The notes below the pieces were generated by a model. That model made no database searches. It was not told where the DNA came from and saw only the letters and a program-made list of their open reading frames with translations. Positions 51,764 to 59,868 of a DNA stretch of 64,000 bases are shown here, piece after piece (positions within the stretch are counted from its first letter, which is position 1; the number at the start of each line of letters is the position of its first letter). The stretch covers positions 186,001 through 250,000 of the forward strand of contig NZ_SLVF01000004.1 of NCBI RefSeq assembly GCF_004345365.1, read 5' to 3'. Source of the DNA: Kribbella sp. VKM Ac-2568 (GTDB lineage Bacteria; Actinomycetota; Actinomycetes; Propionibacteriales; Kribbellaceae). Both the position numbers and the translations under genes were made by a program.

Positions 51764-52234
51764 ATGGGCTGGTACACGAATGTCATCCGGTCGTTAGGGC
51801 ACCATCCCTGGTTCTCGGCCGTCGGTCGCACAGTGGTACCGGTCGATCGCTGGCTGCAACGGACGACCGGTGGCCGGGTGACCATCCTCGGCCGTTCTGC
51901 CTTGCCCACTTTGCTTCTCACCACCCAGGGCAGGAAGTCCGGCCAGCCGCGGACCGTCCCGCTCATCTACGCGCCCGACGGCGACGCGTTCGTCGTCACG
52001 GCGTCGAACTGGGGCCAGCAACACCACCCTGCGTGGTCCGGCAACCTGCTCGCCTGCCCGGACGCCACCGTGGCGTTGTCCGGCGGTAGAGAACTCCCGG
52101 TCCGCGCCACCCTGGCAGAAGGGGCGGAGCGGGACCGGGTCTGGCCTCTCGTCCTCCAGGTCTGGCCCGCCTACGACACGTACGTCGAACGCAGCGGCCG
52201 GGCGATCCGCGTCTTCGTACTGACTCCTAGTTGA
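51764..52234 (+). CDS. DUF385/Ddn-type F420-dependent oxidoreductase
   Basis: A 156-residue split-barrel protein of the deazaflavin (F420)-dependent nitroreductase family. The conserved core is LTTQGRKSGQPRTVPLIYAPDGDAFVVTASNWGQ with HHPAWSGNLLACPDATV, in which the GRKSG..R and NW..NL positions bind the cofactor and substrate. Such enzymes reduce quinones and nitro-compounds. ATG 51764 has CAGACT 6 nt upstream and no Shine-Dalgarno. A relative lies at the window's right end. It overlaps the end of the convergent kinase-like gene by 8 bp. Confidence 0.9.
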   Translation: MGWYTNVIRSLGHHPWFSAVGRTVVPVDRWLQRTTGGRVTILGRSALPTLLLTTQGRKSGQPRTVPLIYAPDGDAFVVTASNWGQQHHPAWSGNLLACPDATVALSGGRELPVRATLAEGAERDRVWPLVLQVWPAYDTYVERSGRAIRVFVLTPS

Positions 52235-53411
52235 TCGTCGAGACCAGGTTCACCAGAGTGCGGGTGAGCCGCACCCGTTGCTCGAACAGCTCCAGGTCAC
52301 TCTCACTCACCTTGCCGAGTTGCTCGAGTGGCAAGGCAGTGAAGGTGGCACGAGCCAGCAGGGACCCCAGGTAGCCGTAGCGCACCTGTTCCTCCGGTAC
52401 GACCATTCCTTCGGCGGCCAATCCCTCCATGAACGCCGAAAGAATCACCTCGTGGATCGCCGGCAGCTCCTCCGCCTCCAGCTCGCCGGCATGGGCAAGG
52501 CCGATCAGCAGTTGGCCGAGGTCGAAGCCGACGGCCTGCGGGCCGTCGAACCCCCAGTCGATCACCACGAACTCGTCCTGCTTGCCGACCGGGACCAGCA
52601 GGTTCTGCGGACTCGCGTCGCCGTGTTGATAGCACTGCGGCAAGGCATCCAGCGCATCCAGTACTGCGGGCAGCCGCTGACCGAGGTCGAGCAGTTCGTC
52701 TCGCAGGCTGTGGTCGCCCGCGTTGCAGACGGCCGCGGCGAGCATCGGGTGCTTCCAGGTCTGGTCGTCCGCGAGCGCGGGCAGGGCGGCCATCATCACC
52801 CGCCCGTTGGTGTAGTACCGCAGCCCGATCCCCGGAGTGGAGCTGTCGTTCCGCGGCAGGAACGGCGTGACGAGGTGCGGCTGACGCCGGGCGGACAACC
52901 TGCCGAGCAGGTTCGCTGCCCGCTCGAACCTCTCCAGCTGCCAGCAGCCGGGAGCCTGCACCACGTTCTCCATCCAGAGGGTCGCCCGATCGTCGTCGTG
53001 CTCGTTGATCGAGTAGAGCGCCGGCAGTCGCAGGCCGTCGGGGAGCACCGACGCGACGTCGCTGCGGTGCACGGCGACCTCGAGTTGCCACGGCATGTTC
53101 TGGATGAAGTTCTCGCGCAACGGCTCGGGCACGAACTGGATGATCGGTGAGTGCCGGACCGACTGGAGCTTCTTGACGAAGCAGGACCAGTCGACGAACG
53201 TCCCGTCGGGCAGTTCGGCAGTGCCGAAGACCCGGAGCAGCGCCTCGGTGCTCGGCGTACCGATCGGGTAGTCGACCGGATCGACCCGCGCGCTGACGGG
53301 CTCGGCCCCGGGTTGCCCGGTGATGGTCCGGACCAGGCCGGCCAGCGTCTGCTCGTCGGGTGCGTCCCGGCCGAGCGAGGCGAGCGCCTCGGCGGCGATG
53401 GTGCTGATCAT
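52227..53411 (-). CDS. Aminoglycoside phosphotransferase-fold protein 2
   Basis: A 394-residue protein of the APH/ecdysteroid-kinase-like fold: the catalytic loop CYQHGDASPQNLLVPV and metal site FVVIDWGFDGPQAVGFDLG are both intact. The N-terminal lobe is recognisable by SCFVKKLQS. The substrate is unknown; the family includes antibiotic kinases and metabolic kinases. ATG 53411 follows GGGGGG. It is divergent from the MarR gene at 53551, whose operators lie between them, so it could be under the same control. It is not closely related to the APH-like protein at 24478. Confidence 0.82.
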   Translation of the reverse strand: MISTIAAEALASLGRDAPDEQTLAGLVRTITGQPGAEPVSARVDPVDYPIGTPSTEALLRVFGTAELPDGTFVDWSCFVKKLQSVRHSPIIQFVPEPLRENFIQNMPWQLEVAVHRSDVASVLPDGLRLPALYSINEHDDDRATLWMENVVQAPGCWQLERFERAANLLGRLSARRQPHLVTPFLPRNDSSTPGIGLRYYTNGRVMMAALPALADDQTWKHPMLAAAVCNAGDHSLRDELLDLGQRLPAVLDALDALPQCYQHGDASPQNLLVPVGKQDEFVVIDWGFDGPQAVGFDLGQLLIGLAHAGELEAEELPAIHEVILSAFMEGLAAEGMVVPEEQVRYGYLGSLLARATFTALPLEQLGKVSESDLELFEQRVRLTRTLVNLVSTIN

Positions 53412-53512
53412 GGTTCCCCCCGGAGTTTGTGGTCGTGCCTCCGATGCTGCTGCCGAACCTTCAGCTCACCTTCAGATCGATGCCGATCCCCCCGGCGATC
53501 CCGGCCGAAGAA

Positions 53513-53552
53513 GTAAAGCAGCCTTACCATCGAGATAGTAAAGTTGCCTTAT
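53513..53552. promoter_or_regulatory. Two MarR operators overlapping a leaderless start
   Basis: GTAAAGCAGCCTTAC (53513-53527) and GTAAAGTTGCCTTAT (53538-53552) are two copies, 25 bp apart, of one quasi-palindrome. The second contains the -10 box TAAAGT (53539-53544) and the first base pair of the ATG at 53551. Confidence 0.7.
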
Positions 53553-54036
53553 GACTTCCGTCAACGCCCTTTCGGGCAGTTCAGCGGGCTCGCGCGGGCT
53601 GCACATCGCCGGTCTGCTCGGGCTCGCACTGAAACGGCTGCGGGCGGAGATCCTCGAAGACTCCGAGGCCGGGTTCCCAGGGTTGCGGGTGTCGCACTTC
53701 CGGCTGCTGGAACTGATGCCCGCGAGCGGCGCCCGGATCACCGATCTGGCCGAGATCGCCGGAATGACGAAACAGGGTCTCGGGCAGCACGTGGACTACC
53801 TGCAGGAGCGTGGCTACACGGAGTCCGAGAGGTTGCCTGAGGATCGCCGGGTCCGCCTGGTCCGGCGTACGGCCAAGGGGGACGAGGCGGTGGTGTTCAG
53901 CCAGGCGGCGATCGGACGGGTCGAGCAGCACTGGCGGGAACAACTCGGCCAGGAGCGGTACGAACTGGTCCGCGAGGCTCTGCTCGAGCTGAGCGGACCG
54001 CTCGTCGACGAGCTGCGCTGGCTGCAGAAGACCTGA
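53551..54036 (+). CDS. MarR-family regulator
   Basis: A 161-residue MarR protein: the winged helix is ITDLAEIAGMTKQGLGQHVDYLQERGYTESERLPEDRRVRLVRRT. The MTKQGLGQ recognition helix is characteristic of one MarR subfamily. ATG 53551 has TAAAGT exactly 6 nt upstream and no Shine-Dalgarno, so its mRNA is probably leaderless and its own operator covers the -10 box and start codon, implying tight autorepression. The divergent kinase-like gene 52227-53411 may be a second target. Ligand unknown. Confidence 0.9.
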   Translation: MTSVNALSGSSAGSRGLHIAGLLGLALKRLRAEILEDSEAGFPGLRVSHFRLLELMPASGARITDLAEIAGMTKQGLGQHVDYLQERGYTESERLPEDRRVRLVRRTAKGDEAVVFSQAAIGRVEQHWREQLGQERYELVREALLELSGPLVDELRWLQKT

Positions 54037-54059
54037 GCCTCGGCCCGGGGCCGGTTCGG

Positions 54060-54764
54060 TCAGCCCGCGCGGTAGGTGGCGATGCTGACGGCGATGTAGT
54101 GGCAGATGAAGGCGGCCACCGTGCAGGCATGGAAGATCTCGTGGAAGCCGAACCAGGTCGGTGACGGGTTCGGCCGCTTGGTGGCGTAGATGACCGCGCC
54201 GATCGAGTACAGGCCGCCGCCGATGGCGAGCAGCGTGACCACGGCCGCACCGCCCAGGTGGTAGAAGTCGTTCATCCAGAAGATCGCGACCCAGCCGAGC
54301 GCCAGGTAGATCGGCGTGTAGAGCCAGCGCGGGGCGTGGACCCAGAAGATCCGGAACAGGATGCCCAGCAGGGCGCCGCCCCAGACCATGCTGAGCAGCA
54401 GGACCCGGTCGTCGCCGCGCAGCAGCACCATCCCCAGTGGGGTGTAGGTGCCGGCGATCAGCAGGAAGATGTTGCTGTGGTCGAGCCGGCGCAGTACGGC
54501 CTCGCCGGTCGGGCCCCAGTAGAACCGGTGGTAGAGCGCGGAGATGCCGAACAGCAGGATCGAGCCGAGGGTGTAGACGGCGGCGGCCCAGCGGGCGCTC
54601 GCGCTCGGGGCCAGGCAGATCAGCACGATGCCTGCGGCGGTGGCGAGCGGGAAGGTGCCGGCATGCAGCCAGCCCCGGAGCTTGGGCTTGAGCGGGGCGA
54701 GCACACCGGTCAGGCGGTGCCCGACTTCGTGGGTCTGATCGCTGGTTGCGGTGTTGGCCGTCAT
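54060..54764 (-). CDS. Hemolysin III family (TrhA/YqfA) membrane protein
   Basis: A 234-residue, seven-helix protein of the hemolysin III/adiponectin-receptor (PAQR) family. The metal-binding motifs are in SALYHRFYWG, RLDHSNIFLLIAGTYTP and HEIFHACTVAAFICHY. Bacterial members affect membrane-lipid fluidity; haemolysis is not established for most. ATG 54764 follows AAAGGAC. It is divergent from the prenyl synthase gene as in M. tuberculosis (Rv1085c-Rv1086). Confidence 0.92.
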   Translation of the reverse strand: MTANTATSDQTHEVGHRLTGVLAPLKPKLRGWLHAGTFPLATAAGIVLICLAPSASARWAAAVYTLGSILLFGISALYHRFYWGPTGEAVLRRLDHSNIFLLIAGTYTPLGMVLLRGDDRVLLLSMVWGGALLGILFRIFWVHAPRWLYTPIYLALGWVAIFWMNDFYHLGGAAVVTLLAIGGGLYSIGAVIYATKRPNPSPTWFGFHEIFHACTVAAFICHYIAVSIATYRAG

Positions 54765-54979
54765 CGCCGTCCTTTCGAGCTCTCGGGGTTCAGACTTACG
54801 CAACCGTAACCTACGGAACCGTAGGTTCAATGGTACGTACGGATGAAATGTAGGCGAGATCACCGCGACGAACAGTCCCCCGGAGTGTCTGATGCGCGGA
54901 CCAGGTCAAAAGTTCGAACGCCTCCCGGACCCGAAAACTCCGCTAGCCTCGTAGGCGGGATTCATCGAGGAGAGCATCT

Positions 54980-55759
54980 GTGCGGACACCTGGCAAGGCA
55001 AGGCTGCGCAACGCGGTCTACGGACTGTATGAGCGCCGGCTGGCGCGATCTCTGTCGCCGGACCGGATGCCGCGCCACATCGGCGTGATCATCGACGGCA
55101 ACAGGCGGTGGGCCCGGGCTGTCGGCGACCCGGTGTCGCGCGGTCACGAAGCCGGCGCGACGAAGATCTCGGAGTTCCTGGACTGGTGCGACGAGATCGG
55201 TGTCAAGGTCGTCACGGTGTGGATGCTGTCCACCGACAACCTGACCCGGCCGGCCGAAGAGCTGGAGCCGCTGCTGCGGATCATCGAGCAGACGGTCGAG
55301 GAGCTCGCCTCGATCGGCCGCTGGCGGGTCCACCCGGTCGGCGCCCTCGACCTGCTGCCCGGTGCGACCGCCGAGGTGCTGAAGGGCGCCGAGGCCGCCA
55401 CCCAGACCGTGGACGGCATGGTGGTCAACGTGGCGGTCGGGTACGGCGGCCGCCGCGAGCTGGCCGACGCGGTCCGCTCGCTGCTGCTCGAGGAGGCCGC
55501 CAAGGGCATCTCGATCGAGGAGCTCGCGGAGCGGGTCGACGTCGAGCACATCGCCGAGCACCTCTACACGAAGGGCCAGCCGGACCCGGATCTGGTCATC
55601 CGGACGTCGGGGGAGCAGCGGCTGGGCGGGTTCCTGCTCTGGCAGAGCGCGCTGAGCGAGTTCTACTTCTGCGAGGCGCTGTGGCCGGACTTCCGGCACG
55701 TGGACTTCCTGCGCGCGATCCGGAACTACGCCCAGCGGGAGCGCCGCTTCGGGACGTGA
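54980..55759 (+). CDS. Z-isoprenyl diphosphate synthase (UppS family)
   Basis: A 259-residue cis-prenyltransferase. IGVIIDGNRRWA (34-45) holds the catalytic Asp39, and LVIRTSGEQRLGGFLLWQS is the family signature. It condenses isopentenyl diphosphate with an allylic primer. By synteny and length it matches Rv1086, the short-chain Z-farnesyl diphosphate synthase, rather than the long-chain decaprenyl enzyme; chain length cannot be proved from sequence. GTG 54980 has GAGGAGAG upstream. Its last 164 bp are overlapped by the convergent membrane-protein gene. Confidence 0.93.
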   Translation: MRTPGKARLRNAVYGLYERRLARSLSPDRMPRHIGVIIDGNRRWARAVGDPVSRGHEAGATKISEFLDWCDEIGVKVVTVWMLSTDNLTRPAEELEPLLRIIEQTVEELASIGRWRVHPVGALDLLPGATAEVLKGAEAATQTVDGMVVNVAVGYGGRRELADAVRSLLLEEAAKGISIEELAERVDVEHIAEHLYTKGQPDPDLVIRTSGEQRLGGFLLWQSALSEFYFCEALWPDFRHVDFLRAIRNYAQRERRFGT

Positions 55760-56807
55760 GCACGCTGCCCGGTGCGGAGCCACGCCCGCACCGGCGACAC
55801 GTCGTACGGCGGCGCAGGTAGTAGGCGTAGGTGGCCGCGCCCAATGCGGCGCCCCAGACGATCGCCAAGGCACCGGGTGCGGTCAACGCCCAGTTGTCTG
55901 GTTCGAACGGCATGCGCAGGTTCATCAAGCCGGCTGGGATCAGCACCAGCGCCACCACGGAGGCCGGCACGATCGCGCGCGACGGGGGCACCCGCTGCCC
56001 CGCCTTGAACCAGATCCAGCGGGGGTAGACCTCGCCCCAGCGATGCACCAGACCATGGGTGAGGACGCTGCCTCCGACGCCCATCAACGCCATTGCCAGC
56101 CCGATCTCGAGCATGCCGGGTGTGTCCGCCATCATCTGGTGGAAGTCGTCGGTGATGCCCAGCGGCCAGCCGAAGTACCAGGCGACTCGGGTGAACTCGT
56201 AGGGGAGGTTGGCGACCACTGCGGCCGCCACTGCCCAGCGACCCCACCGCAAGGCCGCAGACGGGGTTGTCCAGGCTCTGTCGGGCTGCTCGCTCCGCCC
56301 GCAGCTGATACAGGCCTGGCGGGCTCTGCGGTGGTACGCGAGCGCCGTAGCGGCCCAGAGGAGGCCGCCGACGAACATGAGCACCAGGTTCACCCGGTGC
56401 CAGTACAGGATGTCGCCGACCCCGCCCTGGTCACCTGGTATGCCGGTGAAGGCGAACACCACCAGCGCAGGGGACAGGGCGACGATCGCTAACAGCGTGT
56501 AGTCGGGGATCACCAGGGCCAGGCCGACCGCCAGCACTCCGGCGAACGCCTGCAGGAGCCACCCCCGCGGCTGCCGTCTCGTCATCACCACCGCGACGAC
56601 CGCTCCCGTCAGCCCCAGCACCGCCATCACCGGAGCCACGATGTCCACGGGCGCCCCCTCCAGCAGGGATCCCGTCGAATGGTCCTCATCCACCTTGGCG
56701 AACGGGTAGCCGGCGCCACCCGCCGCCCAGAAGATCCCCAGCATGCCGTACGCGAGGGACCAGATGGCTGCCGCATATCCGGACCAGGCCGGCCAGTTCT
56801 TCCGCAT
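55596..56807 (-). CDS. Membrane protein with unusual antisense-overlapping tail
   Basis: A 403-residue protein with about eight helices over residues 1-340 and two Cys-x-x-Cys pairs (CISCGR and CRRCGRG) that may bind zinc or iron. After CRRCGRG the frame continues for about 55 residues of low-complexity Ser/Arg/Ala/Pro sequence, which is exactly the antisense of the prenyl synthase 3' end. This tail is probably read-through after loss of an original stop near 55760. ATG 56807 is used; upstream GAGGCTGG is a weak site. Function unknown. Confidence 0.72.
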   Translation of the reverse strand: MRKNWPAWSGYAAAIWSLAYGMLGIFWAAGGAGYPFAKVDEDHSTGSLLEGAPVDIVAPVMAVLGLTGAVVAVVMTRRQPRGWLLQAFAGVLAVGLALVIPDYTLLAIVALSPALVVFAFTGIPGDQGGVGDILYWHRVNLVLMFVGGLLWAATALAYHRRARQACISCGRSEQPDRAWTTPSAALRWGRWAVAAAVVANLPYEFTRVAWYFGWPLGITDDFHQMMADTPGMLEIGLAMALMGVGGSVLTHGLVHRWGEVYPRWIWFKAGQRVPPSRAIVPASVVALVLIPAGLMNLRMPFEPDNWALTAPGALAIVWGAALGAATYAYYLRRRTTCRRCGRGSAPGSVLTSRSGAPAGRSSGSRAGSPRAGSPATAPRRSRTRSARSARAGTRPAAAPPTSG

Positions 56808-57023
56808 GGATCCAGCCTCAGCCGGCGGGCCGCAGTACGGGCTCACCCTGGTGGGCGAACGCCGTCCCCCGGTGGAGGGAAGGTGTAACACGCCGTTAAC
56901 CCCGTGGCCGGGCGTGTCGGGCTGCGGCGTTTGCGGTGCAGATCTACAGTCCTAAGTGACAGTCGGAGGGGAAGCCGGCTGTCCGGGAGGCCCGATCAGA
57001 TGAGACGTAACTGCTCGCCGGTA

Positions 57024-57170
57024 GCCCCATGAGGGGCCGAACGGAGTGCCCGAGACCCTCGGTCTCATCCTCGCTGATTTCCGGTTACGCGCGTGCTGCG
57101 TGGCGGAGGGGGTCTGCACCAGACCTCCGGGCCCGGACCCGGTCCAACACCTAACCACTGGTGGACCGGG
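57024..57170 (+). promoter_or_regulatory. Structured 5' region of phoH2
   Basis: Three hairpins precede phoH2: GCCCC-ATGA-GGGGC (57024-57037), GAGACC-CTC-GGTCTC (57052-57066) and CCCGGTCCA/TGGACCGGG (57138-57146 with 57162-57170). A TACAGT box at about 56945 may be the promoter. The 56808-57205 gap holds no other gene that I can support. No known riboswitch class fits. Confidence 0.4.
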
Positions 57171-57205
57171 CGTGGTGCACGCTGCGGTCCGAGAGGACGT
57201 GCGAC

Positions 57206-58540
57206 ATGGCTGCCACCCACGCCAAGGCGTCAAACACCTCATCCACGCCGGACCAGCGCACTTTCGTGCTGGACACCTCCGTGCTCCTGTCCGATCCGCA
57301 TGCGATGGTGCGGTTCGACGAGCACGAGGTCGTCATCCCGGTCGTCGTCGTCACCGAACTGGAGGCAAAACGGCACCACCCTGAGCTCGGCTACTTCGCC
57401 CGCACCGCGTTGCGCTTGATGGACGAGCTCCGGATCCAGCACGGACGATTGGACGCACCTCTGCCAGTGGGGGAGAAGGGTGGAACTCTCCGGGTCGAGC
57501 TCAATCACACCGACCCCGAGAGCCTGCCGGCCGGTTTCCGGCTCGGCGACAACGACAGCCGCATCCTCGCGGTGGCCTGCAACTTCCAGGCCGAGGGCCG
57601 CGACGTCACGCTGGTCTCGAAGGATCTGCCGATGCGGGTCAAGGCCTCGGCATGCGGCCTGGACGCCGAGGAGTACCGCGCCGAGCTCGCGTTGAACTCC
57701 GGCTGGACCGGGATGGACGAGCTGGAGGTTCCCACCAGCGACGTCGACTCCCTGTACGAGGACGGCGTGCTGGACATCCCGGAGGGCCGGGACTTCCCGA
57801 CCCACACGGGTCTGGTGCTCCTCTCGGAGCGGGGCAGCGCGCTCGGCCGGGTGATGCCGGACAAGCGGATCCGGCTGGTCCGTGGCGACCGGGAGGCCTT
57901 CGGCATCCGCGGCCGCTCCGCGGAGCAGCGGGTCGCGCTGGACCTGCTGCTGGACCCGGACGTCGGGATCATCTCGCTCGGCGGCCGCGCCGGTACCGGT
58001 AAGTCGGCGCTGGCGCTGTGCGCCGGACTCGAGGCCGTGATGGAGCGCCGGCAGCACAAGAAGGTGGTCGTGTTCCGGCCGCTGTTCGCCGTCGGCGGCC
58101 AGGAGCTCGGATACCTGCCCGGCTCGGAGTCGGAGAAGATGGCGCCCTGGGCCCAGGCCGTGCACGACACGCTCGGCGCGCTGACCAGCGGTGACGTGAT
58201 CGACGAGGTGTTGGACCGCGGCATGCTCGAGGTGCTGCCGCTGACCCACATCCGCGGCCGCTCGCTGCACGACGCGTTCGTGATCGTGGACGAGGCCCAG
58301 TCGCTGGAGCGCAACGTGCTGCTCACCGTGCTCTCGCGGATCGGCGCCAACTCGCGGGTGGTGCTCACGCACGACGTGGCGCAGCGGGACAACCTGCGCG
58401 TCGGCCGGCACGACGGGGTCGTCGCGGTGGTCGAGAAGCTGAAGGGTCACCCACTGTTCGCGCACGTCACGCTGACCCGTTCGGAGCGCTCGCCGATCGC
58501 CGCGCTGGTCACCGAGATGCTGGAGGATGTGCAGTTGTGA
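57206..58540 (+). CDS. phoH2: PhoH2: PIN ribonuclease domain fused to PhoH ATPase
   Basis: A 444-residue fusion. Residues 18-150 are a PIN RNase domain ([12 protein letters not shown] with Asp23, then later acidic residues in [13 protein letters not shown]). Residues about 230-444 are the PhoH RecA-like ATPase: Walker [11 protein letters not shown] (Lys266) and Walker [13 protein letters not shown]. The M. tuberculosis protein (Rv1095) is an ATP-dependent RNA helicase and RNase acting in a toxin-antitoxin-like setting. ATG 57206 follows GAGAGG at 57191-57196. No clear antitoxin-like small gene was found upstream. A strong terminator follows. Confidence 0.94.
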   Translation: MAATHAKASNTSSTPDQRTFVLDTSVLLSDPHAMVRFDEHEVVIPVVVVTELEAKRHHPELGYFARTALRLMDELRIQHGRLDAPLPVGEKGGTLRVELNHTDPESLPAGFRLGDNDSRILAVACNFQAEGRDVTLVSKDLPMRVKASACGLDAEEYRAELALNSGWTGMDELEVPTSDVDSLYEDGVLDIPEGRDFPTHTGLVLLSERGSALGRVMPDKRIRLVRGDREAFGIRGRSAEQRVALDLLLDPDVGIISLGGRAGTGKSALALCAGLEAVMERRQHKKVVVFRPLFAVGGQELGYLPGSESEKMAPWAQAVHDTLGALTSGDVIDEVLDRGMLEVLPLTHIRGRSLHDAFVIVDEAQSLERNVLLTVLSRIGANSRVVLTHDVAQRDNLRVGRHDGVVAVVEKLKGHPLFAHVTLTRSERSPIAALVTEMLEDVQL

Positions 58541-58590
58541 CTCGCCAGTAGGTGCTTCTGTAAAACAAAAGTAAGACTTTCGCGCTACCC

Positions 58591-58619
58591 GGTGCGGCCA
58601 CACGCCATGTGGCCGCACC
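58591..58619 (+). terminator. phoH2 terminator
   Basis: GGTGCGGCCACA (58591-58602) pairs perfectly with TGTGGCCGCACC (58608-58619), 5-nt loop, followed by GTTCGTTGTG. Confidence 0.85.
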
Positions 58620-58710
58620 GTTCGTTGTGACCTGCTTGTGATCACGGTCCGTTTAGTCCAGAGTATGTTCCTGTTGCAGCCGACGGGGGTCGGGTATCTC
58701 GGAAGGACAG

Positions 58711-59409
58711 ATGAAAGCGAAGCGCTCCGTCGCGGTCCTCGCAGTCAGTGGGATCGCCGTCGTCTCCGTTGTCGCAGGACTTGATCTCTTCAGCTCCCCA
58801 GGGAGCAGCGCCGCCTCCGATCCGGTCTCCGGCCGGGCCGAGCTGGCCGTGCTGAACAGCGAGAAGGCGCAGAAGGCCAAGTCGCCGTCGCCGAAGCCGC
58901 TCAGCGCCCAGGAGCAGGCCGAGGAGGTCACCCGGCTGCGCAACCAGATCGAGGCCGTCGAGGCCGCCCGAATCGCCCTGCAGAACAAGGCCGACCTGCG
59001 CCAGAAGGCGAAGAACACCGCCCTCGCGAGGTACAAGGCGCTGCAGAAGACCGACGAGAACTCCCGCGAGGAGCGCGCCAGCCGCGACGCCGAGCGCAAG
59101 AAGATCTCCGGTACGCCGAGGGAGATCGCGATGAACCTGCTCGCGGACCACGGCTGGAAGGAGAGCCAGTTCTCCTGCCTCGACAGCCTGTGGACCAAGG
59201 AGTCCCGCTGGAAGGTCAGCGCGGACAACCCGACGTCGAGCGCGTACGGCATCCCCCAGGCGCTCCCCGGCAACCGGATGGCCGCCTACGGCTCCGACTG
59301 GCGCACCAACCCGGTCACCCAGATCAAGTGGGGCCTGGACTACATCGAGAACACCTACGGCTCGCCGTGCGGCGCCTGGTCCCACTCGAAGGCCAAGGGC
59401 TGGTACTGA
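58711..59409 (+). CDS. Secreted lytic-transglycosylase-like protein
   Basis: A 232-residue exported protein. The N-terminus (RSVAVLAVSGIAVVSVVAGL) is a signal peptide or anchor; residues about 60-135 are a charged coiled coil (EVTRLRNQIEAVEAARIALQ); the last 90 residues are a lysozyme-like domain with catalytic Glu in LDSLWTKESRW and the SSAYGIPQALPGNRMA stretch of transglycosylase SLT/aggregation-promoting-factor proteins. It would cut peptidoglycan outside the cell. ATG 58711 has GGAAGGAC. It follows phoH as in many actinobacteria. The palindromic repeat at 59417 starts 8 bp after its stop. Confidence 0.9.
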   Translation: MKAKRSVAVLAVSGIAVVSVVAGLDLFSSPGSSAASDPVSGRAELAVLNSEKAQKAKSPSPKPLSAQEQAEEVTRLRNQIEAVEAARIALQNKADLRQKAKNTALARYKALQKTDENSREERASRDAERKKISGTPREIAMNLLADHGWKESQFSCLDSLWTKESRWKVSADNPTSSAYGIPQALPGNRMAAYGSDWRTNPVTQIKWGLDYIENTYGSPCGAWSHSKAKGWY

Positions 59410-59416
59410 CCCCTCA

Positions 59417-59458
59417 CGTCCGAAGAACTGCGGAGACGTCTCTACGCTTCTACGGACG
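59417..59458. repeat. Palindromic repeat 1 (DUF559-associated)
   Basis: CGTCCGAAGAA (59417-59427), 20-nt interior with an inner AGACGTCT palindrome, TTCTACGGACG (59448-59458): arms differ in one base. It encodes the last residues and stop codon of the DUF559 remnant. Equivalent to repeat 2, with the same interior length. Confidence 0.8.
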
Positions 59459-59714
59459 CAGCACCTGGTGGTTGCCACCCCAGGGAGGGCAGAGCGTTCC
59501 GCACCTGGGCCAGGAATCGCGTCGGCTCCGAGCGAAGACCCAGCACCGGCAGCCGGAGTACGACGGATCGTCCGTTGGTGAGGTCGTTCTGTCGCAAGGC
59601 GTCGGCGATTACGGCCGGTGCGTTCGTGTGCTGGATCCCGTCGATCTCCACGGTCAGGCCGTACTGTTCGCGGGCGACTCGGGCCGGCTTCCGCCGTCGA
59701 CGGCGTCGCTTCTC
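59442..59714 (-). pseudogene. C-terminal remnant of a DUF559 (Vsr-like endonuclease) gene
   Basis: About 85 codons encode the end of a DUF559 protein: REQYGLTVEIDGIQHTNAP, ALRQNDLTNGRSVVLRLPVLG and FLAQVRNALPSLGW, then TAG 59442-59444. DUF559 belongs to the PD-(D/E)XK/Vsr-like nuclease group; the preceding helix and acidic residue of an intact domain, and the usual N-terminal 150-200 residues, are missing, and the upstream codons are low-complexity. So it is a truncated gene, not an active enzyme. The stop and last five residues lie in palindromic repeat 1; repeat 2 lies beyond its broken end. Confidence 0.75.
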
Positions 59715-59793
59715 CACCGCCCGAGCATCCCCAAAATCCTCCCCCACCCGCCACCACCCCGGCCCACCCTGTGGACAACTCTCCGGCAGTGGG

Positions 59794-59847
59794 CCCTTGC
59801 GTCCGAAGAAGTGCGGACATGTCTCCTCAGTTCTTCGGACGCAAGGG
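59794..59847. repeat. Palindromic repeat 2 (DUF559-associated)
   Basis: CCCTTGCGTCCGAAGAA (59794-59810) and TTCTTCGGACGCAAGGG (59831-59847) are perfect 17-bp arms around a 20-nt interior that itself holds GGACATGTC. It ends 6 bp before the Shine-Dalgarno of the gene at 59869. Confidence 0.85.
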
Positions 59848-59868
59848 GTGTGCGGGAGGATGGAGCGT

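Noticed and set aside
56892..57205. Known riboswitch (c-di-AMP, cobalamin, SAM) in the phoH2 leader
   Set aside because: Hairpins are present but none of the conserved core sequences of these classes can be found.
57046..57384. Frame overlapping the phoH2 start as an antitoxin (phoAT-like) gene
   Set aside because: It has a GTG start but runs 179 bp into phoH2 with shadow-like composition; its upstream part shows no similarity that I can recognise.
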